Assembly (NCBI GenBank): GCA_009741485.1
Contig: CM019236.1
Location: forward strand, 60,206,748 to 60,270,747
DNA length: 64,000 nt
Origin: Malurus cyaneus samueli
Taxonomy: Eukaryota > Chordata > Aves > Passeriformes > Maluridae
Reading direction: 5' to 3'
Made by a program: the position numbers and the translations under genes. Below the pieces are notes generated by a model. That model was not told the DNA's origin and did not search any database. It saw only the letters and a list, made by a program, of their open reading frames with translations. The stretch's first letter is position 1. Every line of letters begins with the position of its first letter. Below are positions 49,130 through 62,900 of this stretch, piece after piece.

Positions 49130-52100
49130 ACCTTTTGTCATTTCTCTTTTGTAACTGCAACAAACTGTTGTACCTATTTCTGATACTAGAGGCTTGGGTT
49201 AACAGATTTTCAACTTCTGAGACTCTTCAATGTATGTGGATTATAGATACATAATACAAGTCTTCATACAGGATAAGGAGAACATTGGATACTATCCTAA
49301 ATCGCTCACATACATTACTTCTTCATATGTATGATTTTCAAAATTTAACAGGAAATTGTGTGCTCCACCATAAATGCACTTCACCTGTTCTCAAGAGTTC
49401 TGACTTTTTCTCAAACTAATGTTCTGAGACAGAGCAAGATGTAAGCTTGTTACATTTAAGTCTAATACCTTCCAGGCAGAAAAAAAAGGGTATCAGGTTT
49501 GGTCTGCACACATGTATGGAATTTCCAGATATGCTGCCCTCTCATAGGGGTGACAAGATGCTTACACACTCTCTCAGAAAAAAACCCCATATAAATAGTG
49601 GGGTTTTTTTCCTCATAGAAGTAAGATGAAAATTGTTAAATTCCAGTCTGGAGGAAGCCACACTGAGATATCATTAGGAAATTAACTATAGCTACTGCTT
49701 CTGCAAGTGGTGCGTTATTGACTTGTAGATTGTACCTGAAGGATCTTTTTATAGAAGTTACTGATAGAGTAAGCAGGCAAAGACAGCATAGAAAGAGTGC
49801 CCCTGGCTTGCTCCATTGCTCCTCTCCTCCAGTCCTTCCAGTGTCACTACCTTTTTTCAAGCAGGCAGATCATAACTGCACTGAGTTTCAGGATGCACAT
49901 GTCCTTAAAACAGAAAATATTTTTATTTTTTAGCCCTTCTGCATTAGTTCAGACTGGTGGATGAGCTCTCAGAGCACTGGGACCTCACAAAAGCAGGGCA
50001 GAGCTGCCTCTTCCAGCACTGTCCATCTCCAAGGATGCAGAAATCCTCCTGCCAAGCTCCCAGGTGTCCAAGGGTGCAGCGCTGGCCTGTGGTCAGTGCC
50101 TTCTGCTGCTGCTGCCACACGAGACGCTGCCTGTGCACAGAGCTGTATGTGGACACTACGGTGCAAGATGGAGAGTGGTACCACCACAAGAAAAATAGTA
50201 AAGTTTCAACTCTCTTGCTGAAAGGAAGAATTGTATTATGCCTGTTTTATCACAGCTCTTCTGCTTTCAGTTATGCCCTTAAACAGTTACAAACAGACCT
50301 TCAAATCAGCAAACCAAGAAGCTATTTTAAAGCTATTTCCTAACACAGAGGTAAAGCAACACCATCTGTAGCTGCATTACTTCTACTATTGCAAAAGAAA
50401 GTGCAATATGCACTGTCCACGAGGTGTGAGCACTGCAAAACCAAATTCCAGCCCTTATGCAATTTAATTATTTTGGGGTTGAGTAAAAAAAAAAAAATCT
50501 TTAATAGCTATGTGATTTTAACACCACTGGTCATAGAGTTCAATAACTAAGAATATTAGGTACAATAGCCTATCTGTAGCTGCAGCCATACTTTACTACT
50601 GTTTTATCTTCTATCATAAACCAGACATATATCAAGATAACCTAGACAGTGCTTAGCTTGTGACCAATGTCAGAATTACTGTTTTCAGCATTACTCAGTG
50701 TTTCCATGTAACAATACAACTCTAACACCTCAGTTATATATGGTGCAGAATTTTAAAGCAGTCTTTCTTCCTGCACATCAGCTATCAGGTGCTGTCCTTA
50801 TCTTAGGAAAATTCAGCCCACTGAAAGATAAATAAACAAAATAAACAAAAGATTAGCGGTTGAGCTATTAGCCAGAGCTGAAAAATATATGCAGTCCTGG
50901 GTTTGGTCTGATCGTTGCTGCTTGTTATTCCTTAACTCATTGTTTCCTCTTTGCACAACAGACTTCAGATGATTAAGGCATTGCTGAAACACTCACAACA
51001 CTCCCACCTGTTGGGGAAACCCATGAATGATACCCTAGTACATGCTTCTACCATGAAGGTAATAAATTATAAAAAGTTAACAATTACAATTTAACAAGTG
51101 GTTGTAAAAACGTATCATTGTCCCCTGACAATTTTACCAGGGGATCACTCAAGAGCATTTGCACCATGCTCGGCATCCAGCACTTCAATGTGTTCTTCCC
51201 CCCTCCCCACGCTGTCCTCCTTCCCCGTTTCTAGACACTCCTGTTAAAACATCCATTTTCTGCTGCTGGTTTACTGAGGTCTGCCCATTCTTTCATTTCC
51301 AAGTGGTAACAGCAAAACATGAAAAATCTTGGTGTTGAATGGTGCTGGTGGGCCCTTCAGAGTGACCAAAGCCTAGGGCTTCCTCACAGAGTAAGGTGTG
51401 CAAAAGCATACCTGAAGAGCTGCTTTTGACAGCAAACTGGCTGAATGAGCACAGTGTGGAGTGACAAATGCATTCACAATGAGCGTAACAAGTGAGGAAA
51501 AAGCAGCATGTAGGGGACAGGTCCTGGATTCCATACAGATGCAGTTAAACTTCTCTAACAGACAGTCCTCACCTCAGCTCTTCTCCCAATAGAAAATGGA
51601 CAGAGAGAGGGTGGGAAGATTCATGCACATAAGGCTTCATAAAGTTGAACCTTAATATTAACATAATATTGTACATCACTTTTCTACAACATTTGGAAGC
51701 TCATCTCTGCAATACCCACAACCACATTTGTAAATATTCAGAGCTGAGAGCACAAGAAGACAACACAATAGTAACCATCTCTCAAACTATCACAACAGCA
51801 TGCAGTGTGCATCTTCCAAACCTCTGTCCTTGTCACAAACATGTTGTGATTTTAAGTTTCTAAAAGCTGACAATAGTTATTTTTAAGCTATTGCAGACTC
51901 TACTCAAAAGCACCAGTGGTTAAAAGATGAGGAAACTCCTTCACCTAGCCTCAAAATGAAGCTTCCTTCGCTCATTTCGTCTGCATTTTCCATTAACTAC
52001 TGGACTTTTCAGTCACCACGCAGTCTCAGCGCAGGTCTGGGATGCTGACTCAGCTGATCCCACCTTTCACCCTCATCATGATCATTATTTGGTACAGAGC

Positions 52101-55100
52101 AGCACAATGCCAGGGTACAACACTGCTCTCAGCTCAGAAAGTATTTTACTGGCTTCTCTTTTTCCTTTCAAAATCTGTCTGAAAATTCACATGCAGAGCA
52201 ACACCATGACGTCTGAGATGTGAATTCTGATGTAATTCTGATTTCTCATATGATGTCTATACACATCATATTGCCCCAAACCTGTAATTTGTCTTATTGT
52301 AGAAATCCATCAGAAATCCAGAACTCTGCCCCATACAAAGTGCTATGAAGGAAATGAACTCTACCACAGCCAAAACCAGCTCAGCTGTCCAGAAAGAGCA
52401 GGTAATCAGTGATGGTCTGGGAATTCCTACAGATTATGACGGAAGTTAAAAAGAAGGTGTTTTTGAGGAACTTGCACCAACTACCACAGCATGTACTGAC
52501 ACTGGCTTATGGCACTGTTTCTTCCAATAGCAACTATTTCCCTCACATTTTTACTTTTTTTTCCTTTAACAGGACCACACACAAATTGTTCCTGCCAACA
52601 GTGCTATGCCAAGCAAAGAGAAGCACTGGAGAGAACGGGACAGTGACCTGCATGAACAGAGGTAGGAAAGTGCAATCCTCTGGTCTGGTGAAGGGTACAG
52701 GACTGAACTATTTCTGTCACACAGAAAAATAAGCTTGTCCTCAGTAGTTTATGGTATAATTCTTACGAAATGTTTGTTATAGGAAGTTTTATTGTTATTA
52801 TAGGAAGTTGCAGCCTTTGCAAAAATAAAAACAAGGTCTAAGATATCTGAGGGGGCAGAGTGCCAAAAACATAACTTTGAAAAAAATCCCTGCACTGAAA
52901 ACAGAAATCATGCCATAATATCACGGATTCCCCAGCAAAGCAGGGAGAGTCAAATCACTACATGGAACCTGACAGCACCACCAGAGACCAGGAAAAGAGA
53001 CACTGCACCAGATCTGCTCTCAGTAAGATGTAAGAGGTATTGCTGGATGCTTATGCACCATGATTTCAGTTGAAAAGGGAAATTTAATTAAAACCAGAAA
53101 ATCTAGTAACACATAGCCAAAACTCAAAAAGAGCTCAAAAACAAAGAGCTGTTACATACAGTACATTTTAAACAGTAATACTGGAGTGTATGGCAAATAA
53201 TGTCTTTTTTCTTCTTTTTTTTTTTTATGGTATGGCAGTGATGCTGACGGAACAGGAAACTGAACATTATCTTAAAAAAAGGAAAGTTTCTGTTCATATA
53301 AAAGAGGCGTACATGTGGGAAAACACATGTATCTCGGTTTGTGAGGGCTGTGTTCCAGTCCCAAGCACATGATCCAAATATTTTGCTAATGTGTAACAAT
53401 CAAACTATGCCCTTTTACTCCGAGATGCCAAAGCCATTAATCATGCAAACGTTAGTCAGAATACCACTTGCACATCAAATGGAAATCTTATCTAAATAAT
53501 ATTTCAAACTAAAAAACCCTAAAAAATACCATAGTATTTTAGTACAAATTTAATTAAGAGATTAAAAGGGGCATTTAAATGGATATTAAACCTAAGCAGA
53601 GTTTGCTCTTTAAAAACTGAATTTAGCTATAGTTTACATTCACAAGCCAGATGTACCTAATTATATGGCATTCCTTCAAATAACCATATTGATTTCTGCT
53701 TGTTCCAAATTGGCTTTAAACCAGTTTTTTATTTACATAAAACTTGGACTGAAGTCACAAAGAATCTGGAGGAGCACTTGTAAGAGAAACTTGTTTTTTT
53801 TTGCAAAAAACTAAGACTATATTGAACAAGTGCTACATAGTCAATACCCAAAGAAACTCAAAAAATCGTAACTTATGGAAGTCTTAGAGGGAAGATTTTC
53901 AGCACTTGCTTTCTCTGGTTTATGATAACATTTTCAAAACTAAAGCACACTTGAGGAAACTGCACCTCAGGCTGATCCAAGTGAGAGTGTTTGTCTACCA
54001 GAGCAGCATCATATTCCTCTTCTTCCTTTTCCATTTACCATGCCAGCATATGCATCTGGTGTACACTTACAGGACACATATAGCTAACCTTTATTTTTGT
54101 TTTTTGCTAGGAGAATTTAAACCACAACTAGGTTTCAGACTTTTGAAAAAAAAAATATATAATAAATTAATTGCAGTGAGAAGTAAGTATTTGTCTCAAA
54201 AAGAATGGCTTGGGTGACCTCTAATATATTTGTAACCACTGAAAATCCATACCTCGCTCATTTTTCTCTCTATTAAGTAAGCTTACAGTAGTGAGCAATG
54301 TTCAGGCAAATTTCAGGTGTAAACTCCGGTGAGGATTTCCACATTACATTAAAAACTCAGTATTTTACTTTGTAATTGATTGCTTCTCATTCAATTAAAA
54401 ACAAACAAACAAAAAAAAAAAAAGAAAGAAAAAGAAAACAAACAAAAAAACACATCAGAATTTTTGCTGGACTCCAAATGAGTTTATTTTGCAGAAATAT
54501 GTCTAACTTGTCAAGGATTTTACCCACGTTACAGGCAACTCATACTTCGGCCCTTAGAATGCTTTAGAAACAACAGTAACACAGTTTGCACTCTGGGGCT
54601 CAGCCAAACTGAATACCACTTCACAGGGTTATTGCAAGATTTTCAGGAACTATTTCAAGTATTCCGTTTCCAAAAGAAGAAAAAAAAATTGTGGATAACA
54701 AGATCTGAACAAGACTTCTTAGTCTTGTTGCTCAACATCTTGTTTGCAGAAAGCTGAATTATGGCACGTACTTAAGATGATTTACTTGTTCAGGCGGGTG
54801 GTGTGTCAGGGTTGTGCTTCTGCAATTCTTCTTAAAGGCTTCGGATTTTACAGCGTGTTTTCAGAACCTCAGGCTTGGTATGGACAATAGCTACCATCTT
54901 TGTCCACTAGAAAACAAATGGGTCAAGAGAAAGAGGAAAGACTAACACTGCACACAAGGAATGCGGTGCTTTGATCAGGTATCCCGTGTTATAAACTTTT
55001 GAGTACTGCACTGAGCCCAGGTCTCAGAAGAGATCCCCCAGCTCCTCTCTGTGCACCCACACCCATCTCACTCGGGGTATCTGTCAGCGACTGATTTAGG

Positions 55101-56870
55101 TCACGGAGCGTTTGCTGGTGGTTTCTGTCAATGCCACGAGGTGGCAACAGCACCCCGAGTAAAACAGCAGATCTCGAGTGAGTTTCGAGAACAGGAACAG
55201 AGAGGGAAAGCGCTGGTTAAAATGTCCAGCAAGAGGCTTCCCACAGAGCGCTGCGACAGCATTTCACACTGCAGCACACCGAAGGGCTGTGCATGCTGGA
55301 ATGGCAAATCTGGAGAATCTAAACGCTTCTGAAGCACTGGACATCACTTGAAATTAGTCAGCAAAACATCAGGTAGCAGTACAAAATAACCTATCCTTTT
55401 TTCCAACCCAAATCCCAGATACGTTTGAAAAAAACTTTAATATATCTAGAGGATAGCTACATTAAGATGGCAATATAGCAGATGATGTGGTGGTAACGCT
55501 TGGCTCCATGAATTTGAAACCACACTAAATTTCAAGTATCGCTTGGAAGTACGGACACAAATGTGCTACTTACGAGGCTCGCCCCTTGCTCCCAGTTTCT
55601 GCCTGCAATGACTTACTTCAGCCCTGCTCTGCCCTCTATGTTTTCCCCTTCCCTATCCTGCCATTGCATTTCCACAAATGGGATAATGTAACCTTATTTT
55701 TTTTTCCCTTGGAGGGCACATGTTGAGTTACCTGTAACTCAGCTTCCCAGCAGCAAAGTCCGTATCAGCCTTTCCTCTTACAAAGCAGGATTGCTTTGCA
55801 TGCAGAGGTGATGGATAATTGAGGAGGACAGCGGATTAAACCACTGGGGGGCATGGAATGGAGTAGGTCTCCCTTATATCAGGAATTCCAGTGGGATAAA
55901 GCTGACTCTTGACACTGCAGTGAGGTCTGTGAAAAAGAGGCCATGCCAGAACAGCTCCTCAATCCGCATCCCCAAAAAGTACAGACGGGGTGAAAGAACA
56001 GTGGGGAGCTCGGTGTGGGAAGGCAGAGAGGATTTCCAGCTCTCAGCAAGGCACTGGGAATCCCGATGCCTCTCAGCTGATGTGTGGCAGTGACACACCA
56101 GGTCTGACGTTAAGAAGTCTCAAATATCACTACTACATAGAATTAAAATGCCAATCATAAACCAGGAACACCACGTATAAAGATTGCACATACAATATCA
56201 GCTGGGTTTGCAAAATATCCCCAAGTACTGAGCTTTTCTTCATCTTACCTCCACAAAAAGACAGTGCCTCATTAATTCTGTGAGAATTCAAATATTCAAA
56301 TATGCTTTTATTTTGAAAATTAAGATACTCAGATGGTGGTGACAGGATGGTATATCTAAAATTAGGGAATAGTTTCTGCCTGTGTGTCCACTGTAAACCT
56401 GCAGTTATCTGGGGCACCCGCCTCCAACATTTTTTTCCCCAAGTATTTTTTAAAAACCTCTAGAAAACATGTTTTGAAAAATCAGGATATTCTAATTTAA
56501 TCAGTGCTGGGTAGAGACAATTGCCTACCATGTTTTTAGATGTATATGAAAATAAAAAGTAGTAAATCTTTTCAAATTCCTGGCTGCCTTAGAGCAATTT
56601 ATGACAAATGCATTTACATTACCTATGAAAAAAGTTGAAATAGGAACTGTCACCACTTAAAACACTCCCATTACTCAAAATAATGCTATCTGAGCAAGTA
56701 AGATTTTCCCCAAAATCTTGACCCATATTTTAAGCCAATGTAAAGTTCGGCAGTTTTTAATCTCTGTAAGTGAAATTGAAAAAACAAATCCCCATTAATG
56801 AATCTCCATTGCCAAGTACCAGACACGGCACGCTTGCTTTAACTGTGAAACCATGAGAATGCACTAAAGA
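49130..56870. other. Intergenic or upstream DNA, no gene recognised
   Basis: AT-rich with GC-richer islands at about 49960-50190 and 55040-55330. Open frames over these islands have no recognised domain and no clear splice context. An A-rich (AAAC)n/(AAAG)n stretch lies at 54398-54450. Confidence 0.5.
55134..55148 (+). promoter_or_regulatory. CTCF-like motif
   Basis: CCACGAGGTGGCAAC matches the CTCF core at all but one position (A in place of C/G). It sits in the GC-richer island at 55040-55330, about 10 kb upstream of the TNFAIP8 promoter. Confidence 0.3.
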
Positions 56871-56916
56871 ACACATGAACTGAAAGCAATAAAACACATG
56901 AACTGAAAGCAATAAA
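56871..56916 (+). repeat. Perfect 23-bp tandem duplication
   Basis: ACACATGAACTGAAAGCAAT plus AAA occurs twice without mismatch (56871-56893, 56894-56916). A perfect match means recent slippage or duplication, or a consensus error. Confidence 0.95.
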
Positions 56917-59900
56917 GCATCCATTTAGCACAAAGCTCACACGTTCACTTGGCTATACAGCTGTTTCATTCAAACCAGATTTTTATAAGCAAGCACTCTT
57001 ACTTGATCTCAGTGTGGTTGACTGTGTGTAGCAAACAGCAGCAAGTCCAGCTGATGAACAGAAAAGCAGAAGTGAAATGTAGCATTATGTGGCCAGGCTA
57101 CAAATATATTTGACTCAAAGCTGAGGTGATGCCTTCCCAAAACAGATAATTTCAACATCTAGATAACATAGCTTATTTTTAATGTCAGGAAAAAGCCAGC
57201 AGGAACTTACCTGACAGTAAACAGTGAGCATGTTTGGGCAACATAATACCAAAGCCATCATGTTTCCCCATTTCCTGAGAGTTTGGTTTCACAATTTTCT
57301 GTGGTTTTCACTCCACAGTTTACACTGTAAATGCAGACTGACCTTCAAGCTTGTGACCAGTTCTTGACAGCTCTTCCAAAGTCACTGCACAAATAATCTA
57401 ATTTCTTTTCAAAATTGCTATGGAATCTAAAGACAGCAGACTCCATATGTAGATAACTGGAAATCTAGAAGTAAGTATATCAGTCTATCAAACCAAGTGA
57501 ATAGTGGGTTAGGAAGTGAAAACTTATCTGCAAAAATCACAGATGCCACAGGCATGGCAAATAAAAACAAGTGCAGTTTTGGTCCTAATGACTGCAAGGC
57601 AAAAAAAAAAGAAAGCCAATTTTTCAGTGGGTTTCTAATATTTATTCCAATGTTTATCAGAAATAGGTGAAATACAAATAATGGTGAATGAATGGGGAAA
57701 TAGTGAAAAAAAATTAACTACTACACTAAAATATGCAAGCATCTAAGACAAATAAAAAAATCTGTCTAAATATAAAACTTGAAAAAAAGAATCATTTTTT
57801 TCAAAAAAGTATACTACTCAGCACTGGCATTTTGCGAACACTGCTGACAAACACTGTTCCTTTGTCTTAGATTTGCGAACTTGATACATTTTTTTATTTC
57901 TCTGTTTTTTAAGGAGCATGCAAGTACACTCAGCATGAGATGTTGCATTTTAAAGTCACAAGGTGTAACAAATGTCAGCATCCCCTGCATGACTCTGGGT
58001 GATGCAGATTCTGCAGAGCATTCACTGACCATGCAAGCCCAGAGCACCTCGGGCTATGTACTGTCCATCTCTTTCTTCCAGATCCTTAGAGATGTGGTAT
58101 CTATGAATATTTATCCTTCAAAGGGTGTTCCACATGAATGCCAACTCTTTCTTTTAAATGCAGCCTAAAATTCTTCGCAGAATTAGATGTATACAGGTCA
58201 ACGTGCGCAACAAAACCCAGAAATCACTCAGTTAATCACATTTGTGCAACAAAGATCTGACAGAAAGTAATGAATTTGATGACCACGAGATTTATGCTCA
58301 TCTTATCTGATCTCAAATTCAAATCTACTTTTGCCTTTTTACCAATTGGTTTCTAAATGAAATCAAAACTGAATAAAGTTAGAAATGCTTGACCTCAGCT
58401 GAGACTTGAAGTAAGAATTCTTTATCACCTTGAAGCTACTCCTAACATTAGTATAAAAAGACAAAAACAAATTCTTTTTACTCTGAATTCATATATTAAC
58501 AACCTCCACTCAGGGAAAGGTCCTGTTTTATAGGTCCAGAATACAAAATATTTTTTGGGACACAGATACTATTGTTCCACGTGAAGTACAACATCTCTCC
58601 AGACAATAACTAGGACTTCATGCATGTCAGCTTCTCCTTCTGATGACCAGGAGGTCCCTACCCAACCTACTGGTGGCTGTGAATCCCAGGTAAGCTGGTC
58701 AGCTCCTCTGGAGAGTGCTGACATCTGACTCAGGGCTGTGTGCTGAAATCCCTTGGTGAGTAAGACAGCAGTTTTTTCCTCTCCGAATCATTTATGGTGA
58801 AACCCTCATGTATAAAGCTACAGATTTTTCATTTCACATAGTACCATAGGTTTGGTAGGGTAAAAACACTGTAACTACAAGCATCTGTTCTAAAATAGGC
58901 TGTGCAGGAAGTTAATTATTCACAGGTAGTTTATACTAAAACTCAAACTAGACATAAATGGTATTTTGTTATAAATAAAACAAATGAAACTGTATCTTCT
59001 GCATCTCAGCAGAACTACAACCCCAACAAATAAATAGTATCTATTTCTGCGCTGAACCAGAGAAAAGCCATTGATCAAAGTGTCTGATACAACTCCAGGA
59101 AAGGGAAAGAGGCTTCGCAATAATATAAAAGATAAACGCCAGGTAGTGACAAAAACCATCAACAGTTAACATCTGTGAAGGCATCCGTAAGGCTCTTGTT
59201 TAGTTGTATTTAACTGTGACATGCTGCCCTCTTAAAATGAAATGTGTATTTCTATTTCTATATACATTTTTGGTGATTTCAAAATTTTGGGTACCAGCTT
59301 CATTACAAAAATCAAGTAATTTATTTTTAGGCCAAAAGTTTGAATATATTCAGCACCCTACCAACAAGCCTATGCCATCACTCTGGTCTGCATAAGCCTT
59401 GATTTGCTATAAAATAAGACAGCGGTAATAAACAACTGCCCATCGGGTAGGCTGCTCAGAAGCAGTCCTGAGACATGCACACTTCATCCACAAACCACAG
59501 TGCTTTCAAACCACTCTGCTGTATTCCTAAACGTTTATGCTACCAGTAGCCAACACGTTTAAGAGATGCTCACTCACGTTAGGACTGATCATGATTGGAG
59601 CTGCTGGAGCAGAAGCACTCACATCTCCTCCCTCTAGGAGGACACAGGTAGCTGGATAACACTGCTGTATTCTTGGTTTCTTTACAATCTTTGAATATCA
59701 AAATCAGCTGACAGTACTTGAGGCAGAAAGATGGAGGACAGTGAACCCAAATAGGGAATACATCTGGAATTACCCGCAGTGATCAATAAACAGCCCTCAC
59801 ATCTGCTCCAGGTGAGTGCTCATTCATGTTCACACCTTCCCCCTCCAGAGGAAACAGCTTAATAAGGCTCCTTTGCAAAAGGCATGGATTCTGTCTAAGG

Positions 59901-62900
59901 TGTCCTGAGAAACCCCCCTGATCCAAGGAAAGCACTAGGGAACGCAGCTGAGGCCTGACAGGAAGACATGGGATGCCATGCATCGGCTACCCCTGTGTTT
60001 AAAACTGACAAGAACACCTCACAGGGCTGGGAAACCCCCCCTTCAATGTGGCTGAAACCATCTAGTTGACAAGGAGAAGCATTTGGGATGGAAAGCTGGC
60101 CCAGCACTCCCAGGACTTCTGAGTGTTTTTGAAGATGAGGCAAAATGCTGAGTAGAAACTCATCTCTCAGACTGAAGAGGAGAAGGCATCCAGTTATGGT
60201 GCTAGAAATCCATAGGCTCAGAAACAGAAAAGTCATTGTTTTTTACTGTAAAAAAGAAAGGTAAGGCTCAGGAATTCTTATTTCAAGTTGTGCTTTTTTC
60301 AGCTTCGTGCTGCATCTCTCACTAGCAGCCCAAATGTTTAACCAGACTGAGTTACCAGGTAAGACAACCTCCCAAAAGGCAATGATTTCTCTACAGAGGA
60401 GGAAGATCTCACATTTCTGTTTATGTGATACATTACGATTGTTAACTGTTAAAATTTAAGCCTTCAGCACTTCAGTGGGGAAATGCTGGACGTCCCTCCC
60501 TACTGCATGTGCAGAAATGCTGTGCCTTAACCATCCAAGTGTGCTGAGAAGAGCAGCTTCCATGTAATCCAAATCTGGATGGGTGGTTCCTCAAAAAAAA
60601 CTTGTCTTGCCCTGCAGCATTCAGAGAGAATTTCGAATTCTCAGGACAGAAATCACAGCTATTTTTGGAGACTTGCATCATTTCATGTAGAATACATCAT
60701 GAGATCCTGTGTCAGCTGATGACATCACACACTCCAGTGTGTCACAAACATCAGGAGGGATGTTCATCATGGTCCCACTGCAATGAAATGGAAAATGTAC
60801 CAGCTGTGTCCAAATGCAGAACAGGAGAAGAAAAACACATCCTTTCTGGCAGGCAGTCAAAGATGTGGTGGTGAGATACAGCTGCAGGCGAAGACAGGAA
60901 GACAGTCTCTATAAGCAACAGCACTGCTTCCTTTCCTGACTATGTGGAGGAGTAAAGGGGTTGTAACATTAAGCAAGAGAGGCAGAGTTTGCTAAATTCT
61001 GGTTTAGCTTCTTTCAGAGAGAGTACAGAAAATGAAGATTAACTCCTCCATGGCACACCTCCATCCTTGCAGTTGTGACTCCAGAACCTCTTGTAGGGGA
61101 AATTCAAAGCAAGGTGATCTTCTGGAAGAGTACTGGAGTCAGCTTACTTCTTTGAAAAAAGGAAGTTATTTTAAGCATTTGAGTCTAGTGAATATAACTT
61201 CTTCCAGTATTTTATATTCAACTATTTGAATATAAAACAATTTCAATTTTCTGTGCTAATCTCTGAAGCTTGACAATACAAACTTTATCACAAGCACCAA
61301 GGCATATGCAGATTTTTGCCAAAAGAGCAGAGTTAAGCTATCAATTATTCTTCATAGTCAACTGCATCAAGGAAGTGAGTTCAAGATGGATAAAGAAGAA
61401 ACCACCAAGTTAAGCAGTAAAACCTGGAGGTGGAAGCTACCCTTGACTGAGGTGGAGGGAGAATGCCATTTGAGAAATGTTGTGCAGCAGATGGAGAACA
61501 GGGCATGCTTTCATGACCCTGTATAACTGGAAGCATCTTGAGGTTGTACGAGTACTAACAAACTCAGAAATAATTTAAAGAAATAAATTTTAAACTATTA
61601 AAGAAATCATTTATGTTGTAAACTATCTTAAAGACTGAAGCTGACATGCATACATGAGGAAATCACCAGAAAGGAAAACTCTGAACGCCAGAAGGTACTC
61701 TGCCACCTGAGTTACTCTTACCTGCCCTTGAAGGAAGCAGCTGGAGAAGTCAGCTGTCAGTCAGCTGGAGACTGGCGAAAATACTGCCAGCAGGCAGGCT
61801 TTCCTCTGCAGTTTCCTCACCCCACTGCCAAACCTCAGAACACATTAGGCTCTTCATTCAGAAAAAAATACATTCCTTACAGTACTAGAAACCTCAAAGT
61901 TCATGGACTACAACAAATGTGAAGGTCTGGCTGGGTGATTGAAAAATCAAAGCTACCAGTGAAGCACACGCTTCAGCAAATTTTGGTGCCGTGAACTTAG
62001 AACACAGCTAAAAGCTTTCCTCGTGCAAAATTCTCACTTGTGAACACAAGGAGCAAAGGGTTTGTCCCAGACCTCATGCCTTCAACAGCAGCCAAAGCAC
62101 GGAAGAGCACAAGACATCCAAAGTGGTGCTGCCTCCAGCCACATCCGGATCACCATAGTTCAAGAGCAGAGGCACAGATGGCATGGACTGCAGACAGTTA
62201 TGTGCAACACTAAAGAATTTGAGAAAGCATTGGATTTACACAATAAAACAGTCGAGAAAACATAACAGGCAAGGATTAGGAACACATTTAAACGAGTTCA
62301 TAATCGTAACTTTGAAATACTTTCTCAAGTGGATTAAGATTAAGCTTTTAGCTTGTAATGAGTGTCAAATATCAGAGGACAACACGCATATCATCGACTG
62401 CAGTGATATTATGGAACATTACATATAAGAGAATTAAACATGGGAAATACTTCAATAACTGAAACATCTGTAGCATGATTTTACATTTAAACAATCAATA
62501 AACACTAAAGTAAAAATTTCTCATGATTTCTAAACTATACTATTTTTACAATCCTTTATATTAAAAATTTATAAAATATAATATATGTGCTGAGCCGTCC
62601 CGTGTACAAACCGTACTGATTTCTTAAATATTACAATACGAGACCAATTTATTTTAAATACTTAAGGACTAGCACTTAATTCATTTTAACTCATGGTAGT
62701 TAAGGGGCATTAAAAGTAGGAGTTATCTGTTTTTATTGTAAAAGTAAACCTGAGAAAAGAAAAAACATTATATTAATTAATAAGACAATCAAAATTTCTA
62801 CTTTCGTTCATTTATGTCAAAAGAAATGGATCCCTAAACAGTGTACTCTTCAAATGTCTCTTGAAGAAGTTGAAAAAAGTCCTGGAAAGTAAAATCATAC

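Noticed and set aside
49944..50343. Overlapping frames on both strands in a GC-richer island
   Set aside because: Frames are open on both strands because of composition. No family is recognised and no clear exon boundaries are seen.
59895..60236. 113-residue minus-strand frame with a hydrophobic, signal-peptide-like start
   Set aside because: No recognisable mature domain and no conserved motif. I could not support it as a gene from sequence alone.
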